NCBI RefSeq assembly: GCF_030682515.1
Contig: NZ_JAUXOD010000070.1
Span: 1 to 56,529 of the forward strand
Direction of reading: 5' to 3'
Source: Hoeflea sp.
GTDB taxonomy: Bacteria > Pseudomonadota > Alphaproteobacteria > Rhizobiales > Rhizobiaceae
DNA length: 56,529 nucleotides
The position numbers and the translations under genes were made by a program. The notes under the pieces were generated by a model. That model was not told where the DNA came from, made no database searches, and saw only the letters and a list, made by a program, of their open reading frames with translations. Positions 9,545 through 17,434 of the stretch are shown one piece after another. Every line of letters begins with the position of its first letter. Within the stretch, counting starts at the first letter, position 1.

Positions 9545-9567
9545 CCGGGCCAACTGGCGTGGCCCGG
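9545..9567 (+). other. Stem-loop between pmpB and the metallohydrolase gene
   Basis: Perfect 8-bp stem CCGGGCCA (9545-9552) with TGGCCCGG (9560-9567), loop of seven. There is no T-run, so it is more likely a processing or attenuating hairpin than a full terminator. Confidence 0.5.
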
Positions 9568-9637
9568 GCAATCCACATAAGCGCCGCAGCAAACAGGTGG
9601 CGTGCCAACAGATTTTCCGAAAAGAGGAGATGATACA

Positions 9638-10522
9638 GTGTCGAACTATCCAGTGGACATGTCGGTCACACCCGAGGTCAAAGCCTTTTTCGATCCCGAC
9701 ACCAACACCATCAGCTATGTGGTCAAGGACCCGGGCTCGAGCGCCTGCGCGGTCGTCGATTCGGTGATGGACATCGATTATGCCGCCGGCCGCATCACCT
9801 ATGGCCACGCCGACGAGATGATCGCCTGGATCAAGGCCCACGGGCTCACGCTCGAATGGATCATCGAGACCCATGTCCATGCCGACCATCTGTCGGCAGC
9901 GCCCTACATTCAGGACAAGCTCGGCGGCAGGATCGGCATCGGCGACAAGATCATGGTGGTGCAGGACACCTTCGGCAAGATCTTCAACGAAGGCACCGAG
10001 TTCCAGCGCGACGGCTCCCAGTTCGACGCCCTGTTCAAGGACGGCGACACCTATCAGGTAGGCACCATGCAGGCCTTCGCCATGTACACGCCGGGCCATA
10101 CGCCGGCCTGCATGGTCCATGTCATGGGCAATGCGGCCTTTACAGGCGACACGCTGTTCATGCCCGACGGCGGATCGGCGCGCGCCGATTTCCCCGGCGG
10201 CGACGCGGGCGTGCTCTATGATTCGATCCAGAAGGTGCTGGCGCTGCCCGACGAGATGCGCCTGTTCATGTGCCACGACTACGGCCCCAATGGCCGCGAC
10301 ATCCAGTGGGAGACCACGGTCGGCGAGGAAAAGGCCCACAATATCCATGTCGGCGGCGGCAAGAGCCGCGAGGACTTCATCACATTCCGCACCGAGCGCG
10401 ACAAGCAACTTGGCATGCCGCGGCTGATCATCCCGTCGCTGCAGGTCAACATGCGCGCGGGCGAGGTGCCCACCGACAAGGACGGCCGGCCGATGCTGAA
10501 GGTGCCCGTCAACGGCCTCTGA
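9638..10522 (+). CDS. blh: Metallo-beta-lactamase-fold persulfide dioxygenase-like protein (Blh type)
   Basis: A 294-residue enzyme of the ETHE1/persulfide dioxygenase branch of the metallo-beta-lactamase fold. The metal motif is ETHVHADHLSAAPY, followed by the further ligands in YTPGHTPACMVHV, FTGDTLFMPDGGSARADFPGGDA and FMCHDYGP. ETHE1-like enzymes oxidise glutathione persulfide to sulfite using one iron. The start is taken as GTG at 9638, because AAGAGGAGA sits seven bases upstream and the product then begins VSNYPVDMSVTPEVKAFFD; a GTG at 9602 would also be in frame. It lies after pmpAB and before a SulP carrier, so the operon looks built for oxidising and moving sulfur compounds. No rhodanese domain is fused. 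Confidence 0.85.
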   Translation: MSNYPVDMSVTPEVKAFFDPDTNTISYVVKDPGSSACAVVDSVMDIDYAAGRITYGHADEMIAWIKAHGLTLEWIIETHVHADHLSAAPYIQDKLGGRIGIGDKIMVVQDTFGKIFNEGTEFQRDGSQFDALFKDGDTYQVGTMQAFAMYTPGHTPACMVHVMGNAAFTGDTLFMPDGGSARADFPGGDAGVLYDSIQKVLALPDEMRLFMCHDYGPNGRDIQWETTVGEEKAHNIHVGGGKSREDFITFRTERDKQLGMPRLIIPSLQVNMRAGEVPTDKDGRPMLKVPVNGL

Positions 10523-10685
10523 GCCAGGCCCGATGCCCCGACGCCCCGCTCCAGACCGCTTCCGGGCGCGGGGCTGCTGACGCGGCCGGTAATCCCGTGC
10601 CAAGACACGGCCGGCGGTCCTTTGGGGCCGCAGGCCGCACCCGATAAGCACTCTCTCCCGCCGCTGATACGGCAAGGATCCCGTC

Positions 10686-12428
10686 ATGCCATCCAGCCCC
10701 GCCCTTCTTGACCGCCTGGCGCGCTTCATGCCGGTGTTTGACTGGGGCCGCCGCTATGACCGCGCGGCACTTGGCAACGACCTGGTGGCAGCCGTGATCG
10801 TCACCATCATGCTGATCCCGCAGTCGCTGGCCTATGCGCTGCTCGCCGGACTGCCGGCCGAGACCGGGATCTATGCCTCGATTGCGCCGATCCTGCTTTA
10901 CGCGATCTTCGGCACCAGCCGGGTGCTGGCGGTGGGGCCCGTGGCGGTGGTGTCGCTGATGACGGCTGCAGCCATCGGCAATCTCGCCGCGCCCGGCTCG
11001 CCGGAGCTGCTCACGGCCGCCATCACGCTGGCCTTCCTGTCGGGCCTGATCCTGATCCTGCTCGGCGCGCTGCGGTTGGGCTTTCTCGCCAATTTCCTGT
11101 CGCACCCGGTGGTGGCGGGCTTCATCACCGCCGCGGGCATCCTGATTGCCATGAGCCAGCTGCGCCATATCCTGGGCATTCCGGCGGGGGGCGATACCTT
11201 GCCCGAGCTCCTCGCGTCGCTCTCCGCAAACCTGGGCGGCATCAACCCGATCACGCTGGCGCTCGGCGTTGCCGCCACCGCCTTCCTGGTCTGGGTGCGC
11301 AAGGGGCTGATGCCGCTGCTGCTCAAGACCGGCATGACGCCGAGGCTCGCCGGCGTGCTCGCCAAGGCGGGGCCGGTGGCGGCCGTGGTCGTCACCACCT
11401 GGGCGACCTGGGCGTTTGGCCTGTCGGAAAATTTCGGCGTGCGTGTGGTGGGCGAGGTGCCGCAGGGCCTGCCGCCGCTCACCATGCCCTCCTTCTCGCT
11501 CGAGCTCTGGGGAACGCTGATCGGGTCGGCGGTGCTGATCTCGGTCATCGGCTTTGTCGAATCGGTGTCGGTGGCCCAGACGCTGGCGGCCCGCAAGCGC
11601 CAGCGCATCGTGCCCGACCAGGAGCTGATCGGCCTGGGTGCGGCGAATGTCGGCGCGGCCTTCACCGGCGGCTTTCCCGTGACCGGCGGCTTTGCGCGAT
11701 CGGTCGTCAATTTCGACGCCGGCGCCGAGACCCCGGCGGCGGGCGCCTACACCGCCATCGGCCTGCTGCTGGCGGCCCTGGTGCTGACGCCGCTGATCCA
11801 TTATCTGCCGCAGGCGACGCTCGCCGCCACCATCATTGTCGCGGTGCTGTCGCTGGTCGACTTCTCCATACTGAAGAAGACCTGGGCCTATTCGCGCGCT
11901 GATTTCGCCGCCGTCAGCACCACCATCGCGCTGACGCTCGGCTTCGGCGTCGAGTTGGGCGTGACGGCGGGCGTGGTGCTGTCGATCCTCATCCACCTCT
12001 ACAAGTCCTCGCGCCCGCACATGGCCGTGGTGGGCCGGGTGCCGGGCACCGAGCATTTCCGCAACGTCAACCGCCACGCGGTCGAGATCGACGAGACCGT
12101 GCTGACGCTCAGGGTCGACGAAAGCCTCTATTTCGCCAATGCGCGCTACCTGGAAGACAGCCTGTACGACATGGTTGCCGCCCGTCCGAAGCTCAAGCAT
12201 GTCGTGCTGATGTGCCCGGCGGTCAACGAGATCGACATGAGCGCACTCGAATCGCTCGAGGCCATCAACGAGCGGCTGAAGGCGCTGGGCGTCACCTTCC
12301 ATCTGAGCGAGGTCAAGGGCCCGGTGATGGACCGGCTCAAGACCTGCGATTTCCTCACGCATCTGAGCGGCAAGGTGTTCCTGAGCCAGCACCAGGCAGC
12401 GCTCGAGCTCGCCGCCAAACCGACATGA
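10686..12428 (+). CDS. SulP-family anion transporter with STAS domain
   Basis: A 580-residue inner-membrane carrier. The N-terminal two-thirds holds 10-14 hydrophobic segments with the SulP signature around AAVIVTIMLIPQSLAYALLAGLPAETGIYAS. The last ~130 residues are a cytoplasmic STAS domain containing CPAVNEIDMSALESLEAIN, where the Ser in the DxSA element is the usual phosphorylatable residue. SulP proteins carry sulfate, bicarbonate or other anions. Its place between a persulfide dioxygenase-like enzyme and a peroxiredoxin suggests a sulfur oxyanion such as sulfite or sulfate, but this is inference. AAGGAT precedes the ATG. It reads with the genes on either side and probably shares their transcript. 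Confidence 0.9.
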   Translation: MPSSPALLDRLARFMPVFDWGRRYDRAALGNDLVAAVIVTIMLIPQSLAYALLAGLPAETGIYASIAPILLYAIFGTSRVLAVGPVAVVSLMTAAAIGNLAAPGSPELLTAAITLAFLSGLILILLGALRLGFLANFLSHPVVAGFITAAGILIAMSQLRHILGIPAGGDTLPELLASLSANLGGINPITLALGVAATAFLVWVRKGLMPLLLKTGMTPRLAGVLAKAGPVAAVVVTTWATWAFGLSENFGVRVVGEVPQGLPPLTMPSFSLELWGTLIGSAVLISVIGFVESVSVAQTLAARKRQRIVPDQELIGLGAANVGAAFTGGFPVTGGFARSVVNFDAGAETPAAGAYTAIGLLLAALVLTPLIHYLPQATLAATIIVAVLSLVDFSILKKTWAYSRADFAAVSTTIALTLGFGVELGVTAGVVLSILIHLYKSSRPHMAVVGRVPGTEHFRNVNRHAVEIDETVLTLRVDESLYFANARYLEDSLYDMVAARPKLKHVVLMCPAVNEIDMSALESLEAINERLKALGVTFHLSEVKGPVMDRLKTCDFLTHLSGKVFLSQHQAALELAAKPT

Positions 12429-12469
12429 TGCCGCGCCACACTGCCGCAAAACCAAGAAAAGGATTTCCC

Positions 12470-13099
12470 ATGACCACGCGCATCGGCGACACCGCCCCCA
12501 ACTTCAAGGCTGACACCACCAAGGGCCCGATCGATTTCCATGACTGGATCGGTTCGTCCTGGGCCTTCTTCTTCAGCCATCCGGCCGATTTCACCCCGGT
12601 CTGCACCACCGAGATGGGCCGCACCGCCCAGCTCGCGGACCAGTTTGCAGCCCGCAACGTCAAGCCGATCGGGCTGTCGACCGACGGCGTCGAGGAGCAC
12701 ATGGCCTGGATCAAGGACGTCAACGCCACCCAGGCCACCACGCTGACCTTCCCGATCGTCGCCGACAAGGACCTCAAGGTGGCCGAGCTCTACGGCATGA
12801 TCCACCCCAATGCGAGCTCGACGGCGGCGGTGCGCTCGGTGTTCATCATCGATCCCGCCAAGAAGATCCGGCTGACCATGACCTATCCGATGAATGTCGG
12901 CCGCAACTTCGACGAGATCCTGCGCGTCATCGATGCGCTGCAACTGGCGGATGCGAAGACGGTGGCCACGCCCGCCGACTGGCGCCCGGGCGGCAAGGTG
13001 ATCATCCCGACCTCCGTCTCCAATGAAGACGCCAAGGCCAGGTTCCCCCAGGGCTGGGAGGAAATCCGCCCCTATCTGCGCGTCACCGACGTGAGCTGA
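12470..13099 (+). CDS. 1-Cys peroxiredoxin (Prx6 type)
   Basis: A 209-residue peroxiredoxin reducing hydrogen peroxide and organic or persulfide-type peroxides in the cytoplasm. The peroxidatic Cys is C45 in SHPADFTPVCTTEMGR. The C-terminal extension with RPGGKVIIPTSVSNEDAKARFPQGWEEIRPYLR is typical of the Prx6 group. No second (resolving) cysteine at a conserved place is seen, which supports the 1-Cys class. The start is the ATG at 12470, behind AAAAGGA, not the longer in-frame upstream frame that overlaps the SulP gene. It lies 41 bases after the SulP stop and is followed by a terminator, making it the last gene of the sulfur group. Confidence 0.92.
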   Translation: MTTRIGDTAPNFKADTTKGPIDFHDWIGSSWAFFFSHPADFTPVCTTEMGRTAQLADQFAARNVKPIGLSTDGVEEHMAWIKDVNATQATTLTFPIVADKDLKVAELYGMIHPNASSTAAVRSVFIIDPAKKIRLTMTYPMNVGRNFDEILRVIDALQLADAKTVATPADWRPGGKVIIPTSVSNEDAKARFPQGWEEIRPYLRVTDVS

Positions 13100-13121
13100 A
13101 AAGGCCCGCCGCAAGAGAGAA

Positions 13122-13158
13122 ACCGCCCGCCTGCAGGACAGCAGCGCGGGCGGTCTTC
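13122..13158 (+). terminator. Terminator after the peroxiredoxin gene
   Basis: Stem ACCGCCCGC (13122-13130) pairs with GCGGGCGGT (13146-13154), then TCTTCGT. It closes the sulfur gene group before the minus-strand gene that follows. Confidence 0.7.
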
Positions 13159-13189
13159 GTCAAGGAGCCGAGTTTGCGGGCCTCGCCGC

Positions 13190-14452
13190 TCAGTTGGCCG
13201 GGCGGATCCGGACGGCCAGCAGGTCGATGCCCTTGCCGCCGCCGGTGATATCGCTGTTGATCACCAGGTTGCCGCCCTCGTTGGGGGCGAGCGCCCGGTC
13301 ATAGTTGAGATCGAACAGGATGTCGGTGGTGTCGTAGGTGACGTTGAAGCGGTGGCGGCCGCAATCGCCCAGGACCGAGAATTCGCACGTGACATAGATC
13401 TGCGTCGGCTCGGGCTCGGCGGTGCGCACGGTGAGCGCCAGCACGGACTGGCGTCCCGCCAGCGCCTGCATCACCTGGGCCGACAGTGGAACCCTGACCT
13501 CGCCGCCGGCCGCCCCGGTGCGCGAGACGATCCTGAGCACGGTGCCGTCCGTGTCCTCGATGATCTCCGCCGAGGCCTCGCCGCCCGCCTCCGGCGTGCC
13601 GTCGCGGCCGGGCCTGTAGACATTGGTCCAGTCGCTGGAGAAGCCGGCACCGGGATTGAGCGATTGCGGCCCGCCGTCAAAATCGTCGCGGCTGAGCGAG
13701 GGCGGCGGGTTGGGCACGCCGGTGTCGCGTTCGGCCGCACTCTTGAGCGCGCCGCTGTCAATCAGCCACCAGACGCCCATGCCCAGGAACGACAGCATCA
13801 CCACCGCCGAGAACAGGCCGGCGAAAACGCCGCGCCGGCGTTTTTCCTTGCGCGGCTTGGGGACCTTGGCCGGTTTCGCGGCCCTGGCCTGCCTGCCCGC
13901 GGGCGCGGGGCTTTGCGGCGCGCGCTCGGCGCCGAGCCCAGCCTGGTGCTCGAGTCCGGCGTGACCGGCAGCGTCGGGCGCAATGTCGAGGCTTGCTTCG
14001 CTCATACCTGCCTCGGGCGGCCGCGGCGCGCGCGACACCGGGGCAATCGTCGGGGCCGCGTCTGACCCGGCGGTCGCGGCAGGCGCGGACCAGGCCGGCC
14101 CGACCGGCTCGGCGCGGCCGACCGGAACGGATGCGGCGGGCGAGGCGATGACGGGGGCGGGGTCCGAAGGAGAGGCGCGCGGGGCCGGTGCGTCAGGCCA
14201 GTCATCGGCCGCAGCCGCGGGGGCGGTGACCGCGGGCGCTCCGGTCTCGCCGGGCGGTGTCCATTCCGCCTCGATGCCGGCGATCAGCAGCTCCAGCCGG
14301 CGCCGGTGCTCGGCGATCTTGTCGGCGTCCAGGATGCCTTGGCGCTCCAGGCTGCGGTCGAGCGCGCCGCGCGCCGAATCATAGATCCTGCGGCGCGCCT
14401 GCGCCCCGGGAATCCCCGCCTTTTCCAATGCGCCGCGAATAGCCGCTTCCAT
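13190..14452 (-). CDS. Membrane-anchored protein of unknown function
   Basis: Not recognised. With the start at 14452 the product has 420 residues. A helical N-terminus (MEAAIRGALEKAGIPGAQ... to about residue 64) comes first, then some 140 residues rich in Ala and Pro. A Lys/Arg cluster precedes one membrane segment (about 209-232, VFAGLFSAVVMLSFLGMGVW). A compact C-terminal region of about 150 residues follows, including FSSDWTNVYRPG, TQIYVTCEFSVLGDCGRHRF and GGNLVINSDITGGGKGIDLLAVRIRP, which looks like a beta-rich periplasmic domain. The topology (long cytoplasmic part, single helix, periplasmic domain) would suit a scaffold or envelope protein. A longer in-frame start at 14566 is less likely because the extra part is low in coding character. 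No operon partner. Confidence 0.6.
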   Translation of the reverse strand: MEAAIRGALEKAGIPGAQARRRIYDSARGALDRSLERQGILDADKIAEHRRRLELLIAGIEAEWTPPGETGAPAVTAPAAAADDWPDAPAPRASPSDPAPVIASPAASVPVGRAEPVGPAWSAPAATAGSDAAPTIAPVSRAPRPPEAGMSEASLDIAPDAAGHAGLEHQAGLGAERAPQSPAPAGRQARAAKPAKVPKPRKEKRRRGVFAGLFSAVVMLSFLGMGVWWLIDSGALKSAAERDTGVPNPPPSLSRDDFDGGPQSLNPGAGFSSDWTNVYRPGRDGTPEAGGEASAEIIEDTDGTVLRIVSRTGAAGGEVRVPLSAQVMQALAGRQSVLALTVRTAEPEPTQIYVTCEFSVLGDCGRHRFNVTYDTTDILFDLNYDRALAPNEGGNLVINSDITGGGKGIDLLAVRIRPAN

Positions 14453-14685
14453 GCCGGTCAAATGTCTGTCTCCGTGCCCGTGCGCCGCCGGCGCCTGGGG
14501 CCGATTGCACGCGCTGCCATGCCGCGGCCACGAGGTTGCCGCCCGCGGGCCGCCGCGGTTTTTCAATTGCCTATCCGCTTACCCGGCAAAACTCAAGCGC
14601 GGTGCCGGGGCGGCGCGCGTCCCCCGCGGTGGCGGCAGAAGGCCGGCCGAGCCTTTCCAGCCCCGGCCGGCTCTGCTATGGGGAT

Positions 14686-14705
14686 TGACGTTTGCGTAAA
14701 CGTCA
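14686..14705. promoter_or_regulatory. Palindromic operator candidate before the nitronate monooxygenase gene
   Basis: Perfect 8-bp arms TGACGTTT (14686-14693) and AAACGTCA (14698-14705) around a GCGT centre, 20 bases before the ATG. The ACGTTT/AAACGT dyad resembles operators of MerR-family LiuR-type repressors of fatty- and branched-chain acid breakdown. The regulator is not in the window. Confidence 0.45.
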
Positions 14706-14725
14706 TCCGTGATTTGCGAGGCCCC

Positions 14726-15685
14726 ATGACCCTTCCCGCCATCCTCAAGGACAATTTCCGGCTGCCCGTCGTCGCCGCTCCCTTGTTCATCATCTCGCAT
14801 CCGCCGCTGGTGCTGGCCCAGTGCAAGGCCGGCGTGATGGGCTCGTTCCCGGCGCTCAACGCCAGGCCCGAGGCCCAGCTTGACGAGTGGCTGGCCGAAA
14901 TCACCGAGGGTCTCGCCGATCACAACGCCAGGAATCCCGACCGCCCGGCGGCCCCCTTCGCGGTCAACCAGATCGTCCACCGCTCCAACACGCGGCTCGA
15001 GCACGACCTGACCATGTGCGTCAAATACAAGGTGCCGGTGGTGATCTCCTCGCTGGGCGCCGTGCCCGAAGTCAATGCGGCGATCCATTCCTATGGCGGC
15101 ATCGTGCTGCACGACATCATCAACAACCGCCACGCCCAGTCCGCCATCAACAAGGGCGCCGACGGCCTGATCGCGGTGGCCGCCGGCGCCGGCGGCCATG
15201 CGGGCCCGCTCTCGCCGTTTGCGCTCATCCAGGAAATCCGCGAATGGTTCGACGGCCCGCTGCTGCTGTCGGGCTCGATCTCGACCGGCGGCTCGGTGCT
15301 GGCGGCCCAGGCCATGGGCGCCGACATGGCCTATATCGGCACCCCCTTCATCGCCACCGACGAGGCCCGCGCGGTGGACGAATACAAGCAGATGATCGTC
15401 GATTCGACGGCGAAGGACATCGTCTATTCCAACTATTTCACCGGCATTCCCGGCAATTACCTCAAGCCCTCGATCGCAGCCTCCGGCATGGACCCGGACA
15501 ATCTGCCCCAGGCCGATCCGACCAAGATGGATTTCGACAAGGCGAGCTCCGGCCCCAAGGCCTGGAAGGAGATCTGGGGATCCGGCCAGGGCATCGGCGC
15601 GGTGAAGAGCATTGGCCCGGTGGCAGATCTCGTCGACCGGCTCGAGCGCGAATACAGAGCCGCGCGCGCGCGGCTGGCGCTGTAG
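14726..15685 (+). CDS. Nitronate monooxygenase family FMN enzyme
   Basis: A 319-residue TIM-barrel flavoprotein of the nitronate monooxygenase (2-nitropropane dioxygenase) family. These enzymes oxidise alkyl nitronates with FMN and oxygen, or in related groups act as quinone or enoyl reductases. Visible features are PVVAAPLFIISHPPLVLAQCKAGVMGSFPALNAR at the N-terminus, PVVISSLGAVPEVNAAI, and the FMN phosphate loop GADGLIAVAAGAGGHAGPLSPFALIQEI with LLSGSISTGGSVLAAQAMGADMAYIGTPF. The ATG at 14726 is taken because the family begins near here; upstream in-frame sequence lacks a sensible N-terminus. A palindromic operator candidate sits just before it. The gene stands alone. The substrate is unknown. 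Confidence 0.85.
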   Translation: MTLPAILKDNFRLPVVAAPLFIISHPPLVLAQCKAGVMGSFPALNARPEAQLDEWLAEITEGLADHNARNPDRPAAPFAVNQIVHRSNTRLEHDLTMCVKYKVPVVISSLGAVPEVNAAIHSYGGIVLHDIINNRHAQSAINKGADGLIAVAAGAGGHAGPLSPFALIQEIREWFDGPLLLSGSISTGGSVLAAQAMGADMAYIGTPFIATDEARAVDEYKQMIVDSTAKDIVYSNYFTGIPGNYLKPSIAASGMDPDNLPQADPTKMDFDKASSGPKAWKEIWGSGQGIGAVKSIGPVADLVDRLEREYRAARARLAL

Positions 15686-15807
15686 CGCCAAAAAAACCGG
15701 GCGGGCGCGCATGGTCGCTTGAAATTGCCGGGCAATCACGTTAATTGCCTGCATCCCGTCGGCAACGGCAACGGCATCGACCGCCCAGCCCGCGCGACAT
15801 CTGGTAC

Positions 15808-15883
15808 GCCGCTTTAGCTCAGGTGGTAGAGCACATCATTCGTAATGATGGGGTCGCAGGTTCGAGTCCTGCAAGCGGCACCA
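15808..15883 (+). tRNA. tRNA-Thr (anticodon CGT)
   Basis: A full cloverleaf can be drawn: acceptor GCCGCTT with AAGCGGC, D arm GCTC...GAGC, anticodon stem CATCA with TGATG around loop TTCGTAA (anticodon CGT), T arm GCAGG-TTCGAGT-CCTGC, discriminator A at 15880 and an encoded CCA at 15881-15883. CGT reads the Thr codon ACG. Confidence 0.95.
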
Positions 15884-15903
15884 GTTTTTCTTCGCACTGA
15901 ACA

Positions 15904-17073
15904 CTACACTCCCGCCCCCTCGCTCAAGATGTCGAGATAGGCGCTGTAGGCAAACACGCGTCCGCGCTTGCGACCGGTGATCTCTTTGACGATCCCAAGC
16001 ACTTGAAGCTGAGCCAGGGCCGCATTGACGGTCGGCATAGTCAGCGTGGTTTTTTCCGCCACGGCAACGGCGGTCAGGAACGGGCGGGTTCGCATCAGGT
16101 CGTGGACCTTCAGGACGGAGGCCGTGCGGTTGGCTTCCGCGACGATGCGCTCGCGATCTGCAGCCAAGAGGGTGGCGATCCGGTGGGCGGTGTCGAAGGC
16201 TTGATTGGCGGTTTCGGCAGTGCCGTCGAGGAAGAATTCAAGCCAGGCTTCCCAGGCCCCGCGCTCGCGCACTTCCTGCAAGAGACGATAATAGTCGGCG
16301 CGGTGCGTCTTGAAATAGAGCGATAGATAGAGCAAAGGCTGCCGCAGAACGCCTTCAGTACAGAGGAAAAGCGTGATCAGCAGGCGGCCGAGCCTGCCGT
16401 TGCCATCCAGAAAGGGATTGATCGTCTCGAACTGGACATGCAGCAAGCCCGCCTTGATGAGCGGCGGAATCCCCGGCGTTTCCGCATGCGCGAAGCGTTC
16501 CCACTCGCCGAGGCAGTTCATGACCTCGTTGGGGGGAGGAGGAACGAACATCGCGTTGCCGGGACGCGTGCCGCCGATCCAGTTTTGCGAGCTGCGGAAT
16601 TCACCGGGATTCTGCGTTGCCCCGCGCCCGCTGTCGAGCAACCTGCCGTGCATCTCCCGGATGAGGCGCAGCGAAATCGGTAGTTCGGGCATGCGTTCCA
16701 GGCCGTACATCATCGCATCGACATAGTTGGAGACTTCTCGGACATCGTCCAGGGGCTTGCCGGTCACGGCTTCGGTTTCAAACCGTAGCAGATCGGACAG
16801 GGTCGATTGCGTGCCTTCGATCTGCGAGGACAGAACCGCTTCCTTGCGCACATACATATAGAGGAAGAGTTCCTTGTTGGGCAGGAGGATGGACACGCCG
16901 TCAAGCCGTCCTAGCGCACGCTCCGCCGCGCTCAAGCGGGTCAGCAGTTGTGACATATCGATCGGCGGCTCCGGCGGCAAAGGTGGCGGAACGAAGGCTC
17001 TCACGCGCTCCCCGGCAACAGCCGTTTCGACTGACAGGCCTAGGCGTCCGTCAAAGCTCGAAGTCTGAGGCAC
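15904..17073 (-). CDS. Fic-domain protein with C-terminal winged helix, catalytic His replaced by Asn
   Basis: A 389-residue Fic protein. Fic enzymes usually attach AMP to target hydroxyls using the motif HPFxDGNGRxxR. Here the motif is HVQFETINPFLDGNGRLGR, with N219 where the catalytic His is expected; the ATP-binding GNGR part is intact. The N-terminal autoinhibitory helix motif S/TxxxE(G/N) is present (S82-E86-G87, in LSSQIEGTQST), making it a class II architecture. Residues 315-380 form a winged-helix-like DNA-binding segment (LTMPTVNAALAQLQVLGIVKEITGRKRGRVF), common in this subgroup. The gene follows a tRNA-Thr gene tail to tail, but no integrase or attachment repeat is seen. Lower GC than its neighbours hints at transfer. 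Fic fold is certain; enzymatic activity is doubtful. Confidence 0.9.
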   Translation of the reverse strand: MPQTSSFDGRLGLSVETAVAGERVRAFVPPPLPPEPPIDMSQLLTRLSAAERALGRLDGVSILLPNKELFLYMYVRKEAVLSSQIEGTQSTLSDLLRFETEAVTGKPLDDVREVSNYVDAMMYGLERMPELPISLRLIREMHGRLLDSGRGATQNPGEFRSSQNWIGGTRPGNAMFVPPPPNEVMNCLGEWERFAHAETPGIPPLIKAGLLHVQFETINPFLDGNGRLGRLLITLFLCTEGVLRQPLLYLSLYFKTHRADYYRLLQEVRERGAWEAWLEFFLDGTAETANQAFDTAHRIATLLAADRERIVAEANRTASVLKVHDLMRTRPFLTAVAVAEKTTLTMPTVNAALAQLQVLGIVKEITGRKRGRVFAYSAYLDILSEGAGV

Positions 17074-17434
17074 GGCTTGGCTCCGTTGATCAATGCACAG
17101 GATTTAAATAGCGGAGAGCATTAATAAAGAGAACTGCTTTTTTCTTTATTAGCGGCGATCGCTGATTAAACTCCACTCCTCAGTCCCGCCAGTCGCCCCC
17201 TGACTCATTTCTGGGTGCATCGGGCCGGGGCCTGCAAAGGCCGTTGCTCGGGGCTGGCGGTTGGGCCTAAGAGGGGGCGCCTTTCCGGAGACATGTCATG
17301 GCTTTGCCTCTTTGCTGCCCGCGCGCCTTTTGCGCGCCCGTTCCCCTGTCGGTTTGTGCCGCATCCATCCGCGGGGCCGGCGATGGCGGTAGCGCGGTCC
17401 TCTGGATGATCGGGTCCTGCAGGGCGAGGGCGGC
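17074..17434. promoter_or_regulatory. Divergent control region between the Fic gene and the Cache/ion-channel operon
   Basis: This 361-base gap has an AT-rich core (about 17100-17175). A dyad TAATAAAGA (17122-17130) with TCTTTATTA (17143-17151) lies about 50 bases before the Fic start, a plausible operator for the Fic protein's own winged-helix domain or for another regulator. The right part (17200-17434) returns to high GC, contains only short unconvincing frames, and ends with GGGCGAGGG as the ribosome site of the Cache gene. Confidence 0.5.

Noticed and set aside
10509-12455. 648-codon open frame on the minus strand opposite the SulP gene
   Set aside because: High-GC codon bias leaves long open antisense frames. 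The translation is Arg/His/Gln-rich without any domain, while the plus strand has a clear SulP protein.
14522-14565. CCGCGGC...GCCGCGG stem followed by TTTTT between two divergent genes
   Set aside because: It lies where no plus-strand transcript is expected to end; loop is long and the stem short, so I did not list it as terminator.
15808-17240. Possible integrative island at the tRNA-Thr gene carrying the Fic gene
   Set aside because: The tRNA is complete, no integrase is present and I found no copy of the tRNA 3' end beyond the Fic gene.
17215-17409. 64-codon frame in the leader of the Cache/ion-channel operon
   Set aside because: Arg/Pro/Ala-rich with no ribosome site; looks like chance in high-GC DNA.
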